Source: Pagrus major
Lineage: Eukaryota; Chordata; Actinopteri; Spariformes; Sparidae
Reading direction: 5' to 3'
Assembly (NCBI RefSeq): GCF_040436345.1
Contig: NC_133224.1
Coordinates: forward strand, 15,237,203-15,301,202
DNA length: 64,000 nucleotides
Shown: positions 35,181 to 48,445 of the stretch, in pieces
Layout of the letters: every line of letters starts with the position of its first letter
Numbering within the stretch: the stretch's first letter is position 1
Position numbers and translations under genes: made by a program
The notes under the pieces: model-generated
Seen by the model: the letters and a program-made list of their open reading frames with translations, nothing else
What the model was told of the DNA's origin: nothing
The model's database searches: none

Positions 35181-37865
35181 GACTCCCTTCTTGCAGACAG
35201 GACAATACACCCACACCTTGTCCCCTGGTGTGAAGGCCTACCCCCGGCACCATGTGTCATAGGCTCTCTTCTGCTGTACTCCAGAGCCATCGGTCCACCG
35301 ATGTTCGGATTTCTTGCCCAAACATGAGAGCAGCAGGCGTGCACTGGCTGGACCGCAGTACGGTTAGACAACAGGACCAGGGGCAAGTGGCAGTCCTAGT
35401 CCCGCTGGTGTTGGCTGGTGAGAACCGCTCCACCAGCCCGTCGCTTTGCGGATGGAGTGGTGGTGTTCTCGTCTTGCTCACCCCCAGCCGCTGACAGACC
35501 TCCCCAAAGACCTGGGACTCGAAGTTCCGCCCCTGGTCACTGTGGAGCTCAGCAGGGGCCCCAAAGCGGGAGAACATCTCCTCCACCAACTTTTCAGCTG
35601 TTGTGATGGCGCTCTGATTCTCCACTGCATATGCCTCTGGCCACTTCGTGAAGTAATCCATAGCCACAAGGATGTAGCGGTTGCCGGAGTTGGAGACCGG
35701 AAAAGGCCCAAGGATGTCTACCCCTACTCGCCCCATCAGGGCCCCAACCAAATACTGCTGCAGTGGGGCGTGGGAGCACTGGGTTGGTCCCTTCTTAGCA
35801 GTGGAGGAGTCACAGCAGTGCACATGTAAGTCCACGTCTTGTCGACAGCCAGGCCAGTAGAAATGCCCCCTGAGGCGGCGGAGGGTCTTGGAGTTCCTAT
35901 AGTGTCCTGCCCCTACCAAGCCATGGACAATCTTGAGGACTTGGGAAGAAAACGCCAGCTGTCATCCTTTTTCCTCACCAAGACAACCGGAGCTGCCTAC
36001 GGGCTGTTGGAGGGCTCAATCACCCCAGGAGCAACAATCTCACGGATCATGTCCTCCGCTGCCTGTCCTTTAGATAAGGCCAATCGATGGGGCCGTAGAC
36101 GAATGGGCTGAGCAGAACCGGTGTCGACGGAATGCTGGACCAGCCGAGTCTGTTTGCAGTCTTCATCTCTGGCAGCGAAGATTTCCACAAAGTCGTCAAG
36201 GAGGCATTTTAACTCCGTCGCCGTCGCAACTACGCTGCCATAAGTTGCGTACTGCCTCAGTTGTCTCAGCTGAGGGAAGAATAGCTGGCTTGGCAGGTGG
36301 GGTTGGCTCAGGTTGTGGCAGTGCAGGATTACTGGCGTTGGGTTGACTGGATGGTGAGACACAGGGGGCTGGTGTCTGCTGGGCTGCTGTTGCTTGGCGG
36401 TTGGAGCGTGGATCCCTGGGCCCAGCCCATTCTTCTTCCCATGACCGGACTGGAGAACCATGGTCTCCGTGCCAAGGGGGATGGTTGCCTTCACCACGTC
36501 TACACAGGCTCCCCAGCGGGTCAGCAGGTCCAGGCCGATGATGCAAGGGTCCCGGATGTTGGTGAGCCAGAACTCGTGTACCAGCTCCTGGTCTCCAGCC
36601 TGGATTCGCAGTGGCTTCTTCCCTCTCATGCCAGCCTTTTCCCCTGTCACTGTCATTAGCTGTGTGTTGGTTGGTGACCATGTAGCTGTGAGTGGGCCAG
36701 TGGTGCCCAGTAGGATGCCAGGTCGAACCAGGGAAATTTTAGACCTTGTATCTACCAGGGCCCGGCAGAGTTGGCCATCAATTTGGCAGACCAGATACAG
36801 TCTTCTGGTGTGTCCCAGGTGCTCAACCAGCATGCATTGGCCTTGGAGGGGGGCTGGAGACTGGAGTGTTGGACCCCTCACTAGACCACTCCGCTGTCGT
36901 TTCCCGCCGGCTGGATGACTCTGGTTTTTTAGTGCTTGTGCAGGATAGTTACGGGCCATGTGACCAGGCTCATCACACCGGTAAGCAGTGGTCAGTCGGC
37001 CGGAGTGGCTGTCGCCTGGATTGTGCACGTCAACGCTGAGACTGTGGTGATGGAGGTTGAACTTGGCAGACTTCTTCTACGTCCTCCTCCTTGTAGTCGG
37101 TCATCCTGACATGCGGTCAGAGAAATTGGGGGCCTCTGTTGGCAAGGCCGCGGCGTGGAGATCACCACCTCAAACAGTTCAGCTTCACAGAGGGCTTCAC
37201 TTAGGTTTTGGGGCATAGCAAGGTAAACATGTTGCTGCAACCGTTCTGGGGTGAGCCCCTGCAGGAAAGCGTGGAGGGCCAGCTCCTCTTGGGCGGCTGC
37301 AGAGAACCGTGGATAACCATGTTGAGCATGCAGTTGCACATCTGCAGCGAAGGTGCCCAGGCTCTCTCCTTCTTGGTGGTGACAGCTGGCCAGTTGCTCC
37401 CTGCTTTGGTTAGCGAAAGGTAGACGTCCAAATCGCCTATCCAGTGCCCTGGTCAGGGCCTGGAGGTTCTGCTGCTCTGCTGGAGCAAGTTCGAGGAGCA
37501 CCTGCAATGCTTTCTCTTCCAACGCCAGGGCCAGGTGGATGGCTGCTTCTTCGTCATTCCAGCCACTGTGCCATGCTGCTAACTGGACCTGTGAGAGATA
37601 TGGCTCCAGTTGTGTGAGCCCATTATACTTGGGCAGCTTGGCTGCTGTTCTGGGTGCAGCTCTGGGGTACATCAGGTCAGGCATGGGGTCAATAGCAGCA
37701 GTGGCAGTGATGGGTGCCAGCAGCTCAGCAGGAAGCAGGTTGTCTCCAGCAGTACCTATCCTGGCCTCTAGGGGGCGACCAGCACCGGCGAGCAGCGGCC
37801 GTTGTCCTGCAGTACCACTCCCAGTCTCTAAGGGGGCGACCAGCGCTGTGGTTAGCTTAGTGGGA
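35181..37865 (-). pseudogene. Ty3/Gypsy element, gag-protease-integrase with RT deleted
   Basis: Gag is read from about 37860 (open without ATG) through the 230-aa frame at 36992-37684. Next comes a degenerate zinc knuckle (CDEPGHMARNYP, lacking two Cys), then the protease, whose active-site DTG reads DTR (CRALVDTRSKISLVRP). The RT start (GVIEPSNSP, a stop codon, then KKDDSWRF) breaks off near 35945. The sequence jumps directly to the integrase zinc-domain region (RRLRGHFYWPGCR). RT palm and RNase H are therefore missing. The integrase core keeps VGVDILGPF, HSDQGRNFES and HPQSDGLVERF, then loses frame near 35390. No LTR was recognised at either side. Confidence 0.9.
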
Positions 37866-38395
37866 TGAAAGTCTCACGAGACAGATCCTTAAATTCAACG
37901 CAGATTTATTGACATTAGACACACCCCTTAGACACAAACATTTGATGAATGTCATTACCCGCTATATCATATTCGGCCATGGTGGCACAATGTAAAACTT
38001 ATGTTTATGCTAATTTAACACACACATCCTTAGAACATAACAGGACACAACCACAACACTCAACATGTACAGAAAGTAATAAAACGAAACATATCTGAAC
38101 AATACTGTCACTGTCCGTAACTGGTACTCCTCCAGTCACTACATAAATAAAAAATATATAAAAGTGGGACATTTTGCAAAAGAACCTTCAAATATTCTTC
38201 AGAAAGGACTCTAAAGAAGAGGTGTCAACTGCTAACTAGGCTACTACCTCCCACTGTTACCAACATTTCCAAGGAGAAACTGTACTAAAGACGAGTACAG
38301 AAGAGGTATTCTTTGATGACAAGAAGAAAAAAAGAACAAACAAAAAAAAACTGTTTAAAGGCACAAAAGCTAACAAAGTACACAGTTAGCAGCAG
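37866..38395. other. Unassigned stretch between Gypsy and LINE
   Basis: This could be Gypsy 5' LTR/leader or LINE 5' UTR. I found no matching LTR copy. No ORF is present. Confidence 0.35.
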
Positions 38396-38402
38396 CAGCT
38401 TC

Positions 38403-39807
38403 ATGAGGAGCTCCAGCAGCTCAAGAGAGACAACCAAGCCTTTGCATCTGACCTCAGAGGAAGTGTAGAGGCACTAAAACAGGAGAACAGTGTGCTCCGT
38501 GCTCAGTTAGTTAAAGTGAAGGAGGATGCTGAGAATAGAGAAAGGAGCTTCACCAGGAAAGTCCAACACCGGACAGACCGGACCAACTCTCAGCAGTACC
38601 CACAAGGACAACTACAGAGACACAGACTCTCCCTGCCAGTGTCCCAAACCCCTGCCTTGTCTCTGTCCCACTGTCGCTGCTCTGCACCCAGCCCAACAAC
38701 ACCCTGGCAACTCCTGATACACCCACACAGCCAGCTGCCAACAGCCAGCTCTGCCCATCCCAGCTTCCCTCCACTCAGCCAGAAGAACAAGCTCCACAAG
38801 TGGTCCTTCTTGCTGACTCAAATGGAAAATTCCTGGACACAAACAAGCTTTTTCCTGGTAAAAAAAAAGTGCTGTCGAAACGCTGCAGCACCACAGGCCA
38901 GGCAATGAAGCTGTTAAAAAAGGAGACCCTCAGAAGCACTCAATGCCTGGTGATCCACACAGGAACAAAAGACATGCACAGCCTCCGAAAGGACACTGCT
39001 GAGGCAGTGAGGAAAATGGCAGAGCAGGCCAGTAAGGAATTCCCTGACACCTGCATTGTGATCTCCACCCTGCTACCTAGGACAGACACCCCTCCTCATG
39101 TCATCCATAACATCAATATGGAGATCAGAGGAGGATGTGCCACCTAACCCAACATCCACCTGGCCCTCCACCCAACCATTGGCACCTGGGACCTCTATGA
39201 TGGACTCCATCTTCACAAAGAGAAGGTGAAGATCTTTGCAAAGACCCTCAAAGACACGGCCCTAGGACGCAGTCCTTTCACCCTCTCTTCTACTAGAAGC
39301 TTCAGAGACCATCCAAGACCTCCTCCTCTCCATCAACACCCCAGAATCATCCCCCCTGCTATGAGGAGACACAACAGCTCAGGCTGGACCTCGCACTCCC
39401 CACACGCCCACCACCTCACCACTGTGAAACACAACCAGAGGAGACTACTTTCCCCCTCCTCAGTCCCTGCCCACCATCCACCTTTACAGCATCGGCAGCA
39501 GAACTATGCAGCAGCACCTGCCCCTGGTCCCCCTCCCCATCCACTACAGCGGAGCTATGCAGCAGCACCTGCCCCTGGTCCGCCTCCCCACCCACAGCAG
39601 CAGAACTATGCAACAGCACCTGCCCCTGATCCGCCTCCCCACCCACAGCAGCGGAGCTATGCTGCAGCTGCAACCCAGCCTACTGCCACAGTCCCTCCCC
39701 TTGCTACCTCTGAGCTGGGATACATCAGGGAGATGCTGCACACGCTGTGCACCCGGCTTCTGTCCAGCTACAATATACATACTCAGAACATTTTCCCATT
39801 TGAGTAA
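38403..39807 (+). pseudogene. LINE ORF1: coiled coil plus SGNH hydrolase-like domain
   Basis: The N-terminal frame shows heptad-like Leu/Gln/Glu-rich sequence (HEELQQLKRDNQAFASDL ... LKQENSVLRAQLVKVKED). The part in the frame from 38800 has VVLLADSNGKFLD, the SGNH block I with the nucleophile-type Ser, and LVIHTGTKD, block III resembling GTND. A stop near 39145 interrupts it. A continuing frame holds LHLHKEKVKIFAKTLK, possibly block V with its His, and then a Pro/Ala/Gln-rich tail. The parts lie in more than one frame, so the protein is not intact. In related LINEs this kind of ORF1 is thought to have esterase activity. Confidence 0.65.
39490..39670 (+). repeat. 51-bp tandem repeat in LINE ORF1
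   Basis: About 3.5 copies of a 51-bp unit lie here; the (A/G)(A/G)CTATGCAGCAGCACC starts are at 39502, 39553, 39604 and 39655. In frame it encodes a 17-residue unit rich in Ala, Pro and His (YAAAPAPGPPPHP core). Confidence 0.9.
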
Positions 39808-40014
39808 CAGAACAACATGGAAATATATTGTTAGTTAGTAATAGTAATAATAGCAATAGTAGTATTCAGTACAATGGTAATATTAGTGAAAATAGTACCA
39901 TGGAACTCCTATGAAACTTCATATGAAATTATTATTTAGTATTATAAATGTATAGATAGCTATAGGTGTTTTAATATTTGTCTCACTATACAGGTTTAGT
40001 TTGATTGTTTTTTA

Positions 40015-41942
40015 ATGCATTCATTTCATATAAGCTGTTGGAATATTCAGGGTCTCCACTCCTCAACCTTTGAGCTGAAGAGCGGAAACCCTGAATTCAT
40101 GAAATCTATCAAAGACGTTGATATAATTGTATTGACAGAAACATGGTGTCAAAATAATTTGCTCACTCACTGTCCTCCAGGATATAATGAGGTCATGGTG
40201 CCCGCTATAAAAGTAAAAAACATACGCAAGGGCAGAACATCGGGGGGGATCTTGGTGTGGTATAAAGGAGATCTTTGCCGTCATATCTCACCAGTTAAAC
40301 AGGGTAAATCACACATTTGGTTGAGATTAGATCAAACCCTGGGCATAACTGATAGGGATCTATCAATTTCTCTCTGTGCAATTTATATACCCCCAGTAGA
40401 TTCTCCCTATTTTGAAGAAGACATTTTTGACACTCTCCATTCAGAAATTGCCTACTTCCAGGCCCAGGGAAACGTGCTTCTAACTGGAGACCTGAATGGA
40501 CGAACAGGAATTGAACCTGATGTCATGGACCTGATGATATCAATATGATATTTCATAAGGCAGCTATTAAAGCTGACCTCATAAAACAAAAACGGAAGCC
40601 TGTTAAAAGACAAAACGCTGACAAATGGTTTGATCAAGAATGCAACACCATCAGAAAATACCTTTGCCAACCAAACAACCCAGCCTTACGCATTAGATAC
40701 AATGGAATTTTAAAGAAATATAAATGTACAATTAGGAACAAAAAACAAAATTATACAAACATGAAACTTGAAGATATTGAGAATGGCATTAATCAAAATC
40801 AATTTTGGGATATGTGGAACAAGTTCAACACAAAGCAACAGACATTACCCATCCAAAATGGTGACATCTGGAGAGCACATTTTGAAAATATGTACAAAGA
40901 CATACCAATAAATCAAATCAATTCAGATCAATATATTATACAAGAAAAACTCCAAACATTAGAAGAAACAATTAAAGACAACAAACCCCCCCTTGATTTC
41001 CCAATTACTTTGGAAGAATCAACCACACTGACAAAATCTCTCCAGCCGAGGAACGCTTGTGGTCCAGACAGCATTAAAAACGAAATGCTCAAATGCAGCA
41101 CCCCAGAGATGCAGGGTGCAGTGTTAAAGTTGTTCAATATTGTATTACAGTCAGGATGTTTTCCTGACATCTGGTGCAAAGGGCTCATTTCCCCCATTCA
41201 TAAGAGTGGGGGCAAATCAGACCCTAATAACTACCGTGGCATCTGTGTCAGCAGCTGTCTAGGTAAAATATTCTGTAGTATTCTAAATAAAAGAATACTA
41301 CATTTCCTTGAGGAACACTCCATCTTGAGTAAAAGTCAAACTGGCTTCCTCCCAAAACACCACACCACCGACCATGTATATACCCTTCACACTTTAATTA
41401 ACAAACATGTACACCAAACAAAAAATGGTAAGATATTCACTTGTTTCATTGATTTCAAGAAAGCTTTCGACTCTGTTTGGCATGAAGGGCTCTATCACAG
41501 GCTTCTACACTGTGGTATAGGGGGCAAAAAGTATGATCTGGTTAAATCAATGTATTTGGAAAATGTCTGTGCTGTTATAATTGGAGACAAACAAACTGAA
41601 TTCTTCACCCAGAGAAGAGGTGTATGCCAGGGCTGCAATTTAAGGCCGACTCTATTTAATGTGTATATAAATGAACTTGCTGTTGAGTTGGATCAATGTG
41701 CTGCTCCTGGCCTCTCCCTCCTAGATACAGGGGTGAAGTCTCTGTTTTATGCTGATGACCTTGTTCTACTGTCTCCTACTGAACAAGGACTACAGCAACA
41801 GCTGGACATAGTAGAAAAGTACTGTCAGAACTGGGCCCTGGCAGTAAATATGAAAAAAACTAATGTCATGATCTTTCAAAAATGCCCCAGATGTCAGGAG
41901 AACAAACACCAATTTACCATAATATCATTGAACATAGCATGA
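40015..41942 (+). pseudogene. LINE ORF2: endonuclease and reverse transcriptase
   Basis: The endonuclease (40015-40548) shows SCWNIQGLHS, IIVLTETWC (catalytic Glu) and VLLTGDLNGRTG (catalytic Asp/Asn). It then ends abruptly: the part with the SDH motif is missing. A direct joint lies near 40535-40550, at repeated GATAT words. The RT (40545-41942) has WFDQECNTIRK upstream, then NNYRGICVSSCLGKIF, CFIDFKKAFDSVWHEGLY, RRGVCQGCNLRPTLFNVYIN and LFYADDLVLL. The frame ends early at 41942. The internal deletion makes this copy inactive. Confidence 0.88.
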
Positions 41943-42519
41943 GTTAGTCATCACTCAGTCATCAGAACTATACCCGTTGGGACAAACATCCAACAGAATC
42001 TTTACATGCAGAATTCTGCAGATACATTTTACACGTACACAGAAACACACCAACAAATGCATGTAGGCAGAATTAGGCAGATACCAACTGATAATTAACA
42101 TTCAAAACAGAATGCTCAACTTTTTTAACCACCTGAAATCCAGTCCCCGAGACACCTCCACTCCAAGAGCTGAGTCCAGAAAAGAGTCCACTATGTCAGT
42201 TGGTACTGAGGCTAACTGCCTCCTCTCAGACACAGTCTGACCAGCCTCACAACAACACTGCTCTCCAAACACCAATCAGAGTAAAGCAAATTATAACACA
42301 ATGTAAAGAAACCAATCTGGAACATTGGAAAGAAGAAACTAAAGGCCAAAGTAGATTAGAATGTTATCTAGCCCTAGAAGGAGATTATGAATTAGCAGAA
42401 TATCTCTCTACTGTCAAAGATAGAAAGCCAGGGTCAGTGACCACAAACTGACTATCTAAACAGGAAGACACAAAAAATCATGGCAACCAAAAGAAAACAG
42501 AACAAGTGGTCACTGTTTG

Positions 42520-42917
42520 ACAGGTGAGGTTGAGACAGAGATACACTTTCTCTTACAATGTAAAACATTCAATAAAACAAGGAACATTTATTTTAATTTA
42601 TTTAGTTTAACTCTGTAATCTCAGATTTCAAAGAGCTGAATGACCTCTCAAAATTAAAAATACTCCGACTATGACCGACACACACACACACACACACACA
42701 CACATGCGCAGGCACATGCATACACACACAGGATATACTGTATATATAATTAATGTAAATCAATCTTGGTTGTGTTGGTGTTCATGTTGTTGTTTGTTGT
42801 GTTCTGTCCGAGTGTCTGGACAAGTTGTGTTGTTTTTTTGTATGTTTTTTTTTTGTTTTGCTTTGGCAGCATTGTTGAAAATTTTATGCCAATAAAGCCC
42901 CTTTGAATTTGAATTTA
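42520..42917 (+). other. LINE 3' end, copy 1
   Basis: This is the 3' part of the LINE: CTTTCTCTTACAATGTAAAAC, a (CA)n run, GCCAATAAAGCCCC (AATAAA signal) and GAATTTGAATTT. Two further copies lie within the array at 43332-43713 and 45579-45957. Confidence 0.85.
42679..42712. repeat. (AC)n microsatellite
   Basis: A near-perfect CA repeat lies within the LINE 3' UTR. Confidence 0.9.
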
Positions 42918-43098
42918 TATCTCTAACGTTTCATGACATAAAGTGTCTTTCACTCCCATTCAATCTATGGCCGCGCCCCCTTCTGTATGCGTACATGTGC
43001 TCTCTGTCTCATTCAAATACACATGTGCACACACACACACTCCAGTCTGAGGCCCACAAATTACGCTGCCTCCCCATCATATCAAAGTTGTGTTAACA

Positions 43099-43141
<43 letters not shown>
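43099..43141. repeat. (GATA)n microsatellite
   Basis: Tandem GATA units; the block recurs at 45353-45404 as part of a larger duplication. Confidence 0.95.
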
Positions 43142-43331
43142 TGTATATCACTTTATATATAGATATATACATCTCTCTATATAGAGATATATACATCTCT
43201 ATATATAGATATGTATATCTCTATAGATATATATATAACTATATCTCTCTCTATATATATCTCTATATAGAGAGATATATCTCTCTATATATACATATAT
43301 ATTATATATGAGAGAGAGAGAGTGAGAGAGA

Positions 43332-43713
43332 GAGATGCACTTTCTCCTACAATGTAAAACACTCAAGGAAATGAGGAACATTTATTTTAACAAGTTAACT
43401 CTGTAATCTTAGATTTCAAAAAGCTGAATGACCTCTCAAAATTAAAAATACTCCTGGGAGAAGGAGACGGGGCATATCTTGCTGCCCAATGTGTCAACAT
43501 GCCACAACCTGAGGGACAGTGAATGACTGACACACAAACACAGTATATACTGTATATATAATTAATGTAAATCAATGTTGGTGCTGTGTTGGTGTTCATG
43601 TTGTTATTTGTTGTGTTCTGTCTGAGTGTTTGGACAGATGCTTTGGAGACATTGTTGTTAAAACTTTCATGCCAATACAGCCCCCTTTTGAATTGAATTA
43701 GATTGAATTGAGA
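43332..43713 (+). pseudogene. LINE 3' end, copy 2 inside the array
   Basis: This copy contains the last codons of the LINE (a CKTLK/Q-like segment to LAAQCVNMPQPEGQ-type residues), the UTR, GCCAATACAGCCCC and GAATTGAATT. It lies inside the array and is flanked by TA-rich repeats. Confidence 0.85.
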
Positions 43714-43718
43714 GAAAC

Positions 43719-43776
<58 letters not shown>

Positions 43777-45349
43777 ATATATAGATAGAGATAGAGAGAT
43801 ATATATATAGAGATATATAGCTCTATATATCTCTATATATGTATATCTCTATATATAGAGATACAAACCTCTATATATAGATATACATCTCTATATATAG
43901 AGATAGAGAGAGATATATATCTCTAACATTTCATGACATAAAGTTTCTTTCACTCCCATTCTGTCTACGGCCCTGCCCCCTTCTGTATGTGTACACATCT
44001 CTCTATATAGATATGTATATCTCTCTCTATATATAGCTATATATCTCTATATATGTATATCTCTATATATAGAGATTTGTATCTCTATATACATATATAT
44101 ACATTATATAAGTCAGAGAGAAACAGAGAGATGTATAGAGATATACATATCTATATAGACAGATATATCTCTATATATCTCTATATATGCATATATATAT
44201 AGCTCTATATGTCTCTATATGTATATCTCTATATAGAGAGATTTGTATCTCTCTCTATACATATATACATTATATATATGGGAGAGAGAGATAAACAGAG
44301 ATATATAGAGATATACATATCTATATAGAGAGATTTAAATCTCTAACGTTTCATGACGTAAAGTTTCTTTCACTCCCATTCTTTCTACGGCCCCGCCCCC
44401 TTCTGTATGCGTACACATCTCGATATATAGATATGTATCTCTCTCTATATATATATCTCTATATATGTATATCTCTATATATAGAGATTTGTATCTCTCT
44501 ATATACATATATATACATTATATATGAGAGAGAGATATATAGAGATATACACATCTATATAGAGATATATATATATATCTATATATATAGAGTTATATAT
44601 AGAGAGATATATATCTCTAACGTTTCATGACGTAAAGTTTCTTTCACTCCCATTCTGTCTATACATTTATACATTATATATATGAGAGAGAGAGAGAGAG
44701 AAACAGAGAGATATATAGAGATATACACATCTATATAGAGATATATATAGATATATATATAGAGAGAGATATATATCTCTAACGTTTCATGACGTAAAGG
44801 TTATTTAACTCCCATTCTGTCTACAGCCCTGCCCCCTTCTGCATGTGTACACATCTCTATATATAGATATGTATATCTCTATATATAAAGATTTGTATCT
44901 CTCTATATACATACATATACATCATATATGTGAGAGAGAGAAACAGAGATATATAGAGATATACATATCTATATAGAGAGATATATATCTCTATATATGC
45001 ATATATAGCTCTATATGTCTCTATATGTATATCTCTATATAGAGAGATTTGTATCTCTCTCTATACACATATATACATTATATATATGGGAGAGAGAGAG
45101 ATAAACAGAGATATATAGAGATATACATATCTATATAGAGATATATATATATAGAGAGAGATTTAAATCTCTAACGTTTCATGACATAAAGTGTCTTTCA
45201 CTCCCATTCAGTCTACGGCCGCACCCCCTTCTGTATGCGTACATGTGCTCTCTGTCTCATTCAAATACACATGTGCGCACACACACACACACTCCAGTCT
45301 GAGGCCCACAAATAACGCTGCCTCCCCATCATATCAAAGTTGTGTTAAC

Positions 45350-45352
<3 letters not shown>

Positions 45353-45404
<52 letters not shown>
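45353..45404. repeat. (GATA)n microsatellite, second copy
   Basis: It is longer than the copy at 43099-43141, consistent with slippage after duplication. Confidence 0.95.
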
Positions 45405-45405
<1 letters not shown>

Positions 45406-45578
45406 TCACTTTATATATAGATATATACATCTCTCTATATAGAGATATATACATCTCTATATATAGATATGTATATCTCTATAGATATATATAACTATAT
45501 CTCTCTATATATATCTCTATATAGAGAGATATATCTCTATATATATACATATATATTATATATGAGAGAGAGAGAGTG

Positions 45579-45957
45579 AGATGCACTTTCTCTTACAATG
45601 TAAAACACTCAACGAAACGAGGAACATTTATTTTAACAAGTTCAACTCTGTAATCTCAGATTTCAAAAAGCTGAATGACCTCTCAAAATTAAAAATACTC
45701 CTGGGAGAAGGAGACAGGGCATATCTTGCTGCCCAATGTGTCAACATGCCACAACCTGAGGGACAGTGAATGACTGACACACAAACACAGTATATACTGT
45801 ATATATAATTAATGTAAATCAATCATGGTGTTGTGTTGGTGTTCATGTTGTTATTTGTTGTGTTCTGTCCGAGTGTTTGGACAGATGCTTTGGAGACATT
45901 GTTGTTAAAACTTTCATGCCAATACAGCCCCCTTTTGAATTGAATTAAATTGAATTG
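45579..45957 (+). pseudogene. LINE 3' end, copy 3 inside the array
   Basis: The frame 45581-45769 reads MHFLLQCKTLNETRNIYFNK ... DRAYLAAQCVNMPQPEGQ, the intact C-terminal end of the LINE protein. The same UTR as copy 2 follows. It shares flanks with copy 2. Confidence 0.85.
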
Positions 45958-45971
45958 AGAGAAACAGAGAG

Positions 45972-46018
<47 letters not shown>

Positions 46019-48445
46019 TAGATATATATCTCTATATATGTATATCTCTATATATAGAGATACAAATCTCTATATATAGAGATATACATCTCTATATATA
46101 GAGATAGAGAGAGATATATATCTCTAACATTTCATGATGTAAAGTTTCTTTCACTCCCATTCTGTCTACGGCCCTGCCCCCTTCTGTATTTGTACACATC
46201 TCTCTATATAGATATGTATATCGCTCTCTCTATATAGCTATATATCTCTATATATGTATGTCTCTCTATATAGAGATTTTTATCTCTATATACATATATA
46301 CATTATATATGTGACAGAGAAACAGAGATATATATAGAGATATACATATCTATATAGAGAGAGATATCTCTATATATCTCTATATATGCATATATATAGC
46401 TCTATATGTCTCTATATGTATATCTCTATATAGAGAGATTTGTATCTCTCTATACATATATACATTATATATATTGGAGAGAGAGATAAACAGAGATATA
46501 TAGAGATATACATATCTATATAGAGAGATTTAAATCTCTAACGTTTCATGACGTAAAGTTTCTTTCACTCCCATTCTTTCTACGGCCCCGCCCCCTTCTG
46601 TATGCGTACACATCTCTATATATAGATATGTATCTCTCTCTCTCTATATATATATATATCTATATAGAGAGATTTGTATCGCTCTATATACATATATATA
46701 CATTATATATGAGAGAGAGATATATAGAGATATACATATCTATATAGAGAGATTTAAATCTCTAACGTTTCATGACGTAAATTTTCTTTCACTCCCATTC
46801 TTTCTACGGCCCCGCCCCCTTCTGTATGCGTACACATCTCTATATATAGATATGTATCTCTCTCTCTATATATATATATCTCTATATATAGAGATTTGTA
46901 TCGCTCTATATACATATATATACATTATATATGAGAGAGAGATATATAGAGATATACATATCTATATAGAGATATATATCTCTATATATCTCTATATATA
47001 GAGATATACATCTCTATATATAGAGATAGAGAGAGATATATATCTCTAACATTTCATGATGTAAAGTTTCTTTCACTCCCATTCTGTCTATACATTATAT
47101 ATATGAGAGAGAGAGAGAAACAGATCGATATATAGAGATATACATATCTATATAGATATATATAGATATATATTGAGATATATAGATGTGTATATATAGG
47201 GAGAGATATATATCTCTAACGTTTCATGACGTAAAGGTTATTTAACTCCCATTCTGTCTACAGCCCTGCCCCCTTCTGTATGCGTACAAATCTCTATATA
47301 TAGAGATATACATCTCTATATATAGAGATAGAGAGAGATATATATCTCTAACATTTCATGACGTTAAGTTTCTCTCACTTCCATTCTTTCTACGGCCCCG
47401 CCCCCTTCTGTATGCGTACAAATTTCTATATAGAGATTTGTATCGCTCTATATACATATATATACATTATATATGAGAGAGATATATAGAGATATACATA
47501 TCTATATAGAGATATACATCTCTATATATAGAGATAGAGATATATATATATCTCTAACATTTCATGATGTAAAGTTTATTTCACTCCCATTCTGTCTATG
47601 GCCCTGCCCCCTTCTGTATGTGTACACATCTCTCTATATAGATATGTATATCGCTCTCTATATATAGCTATATATCTCTATATATGCATATCTCTCTATA
47701 TAGAGATTTGTATCTCTATATACATTATATATGTGAGAGAGAAACCGAGATATATAGAGATATACATATCTATATAGAGAGATATATCTCTATATATGCA
47801 TATATATAGCTCTATATGTCTCTATATGTATATCTCTATATAGAGAGATTTGTGTCTCTCTCTATACATATATACATTATATATATTGGAGAGAGAGATA
47901 AACAGAGATATATAGAGATATACATATCTATATAGAGAGATTTAAGAGATTTTTCTAATGTTTCATGACGTAAAGTTTCTTTCACTCCCATTCTTTCTAC
48001 GGCCCTGCCCCCTTCTGTATGCGTACACATCTCTATATATAGATATGTATCTCTCTCTCTATATATATATATATCTCTATATATAGAGATTTGTATCGCA
48101 CTATATACATATATATACATTATATATGAGAGAGATATATATAGAGATATATATCTCTATATATAGAGTTATATATAGAGAGATATATATCTCTAACGTT
48201 TCATGACGTAAAGTTTCTTTCACTCCCATTCTGTTTATACATTTATACATTATATATGAGAGAGAGAGAAACAGATAGATATACATATCTATATAGATAT
48301 ATATAGATATATAGAGAGATATATAGATATATATATAGAGAGAGATATATATCTCTAACGTTTCATGACGTAAAGGTTATTTAACTCCCATTCTGTCTAC
48401 GGCCCTGCCCCCTTCTGTATGTGTACACATCTCTCTATATAGATA

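Larger units (their letters stand above)
38396..42917 (+). mobile_element. I/Nimb-like LINE, defective
   Basis: The order on + is ORF1 (coiled coil, SGNH-hydrolase-like domain, Pro-rich repeats), then endonuclease, RT and a 3' UTR. The UTR ends in GAATTTGAATT-type repeats next to the microsatellite array. The clade guess rests on the RT motifs FYADDLVLLSPTEQGLQQ and QTGFLPKHHTTDH plus the simple-repeat tail. CR1-related elements also carry esterase-like ORF1s, so the clade is uncertain. Confidence 0.7.

Noticed and set aside
43199..48286. Many Tyr/Ile/Ser-rich frames in the TA/CT array
   Set aside because: They are translations of TATA/CTCTATA repeats. The only real coding pieces are the LINE tail copies.
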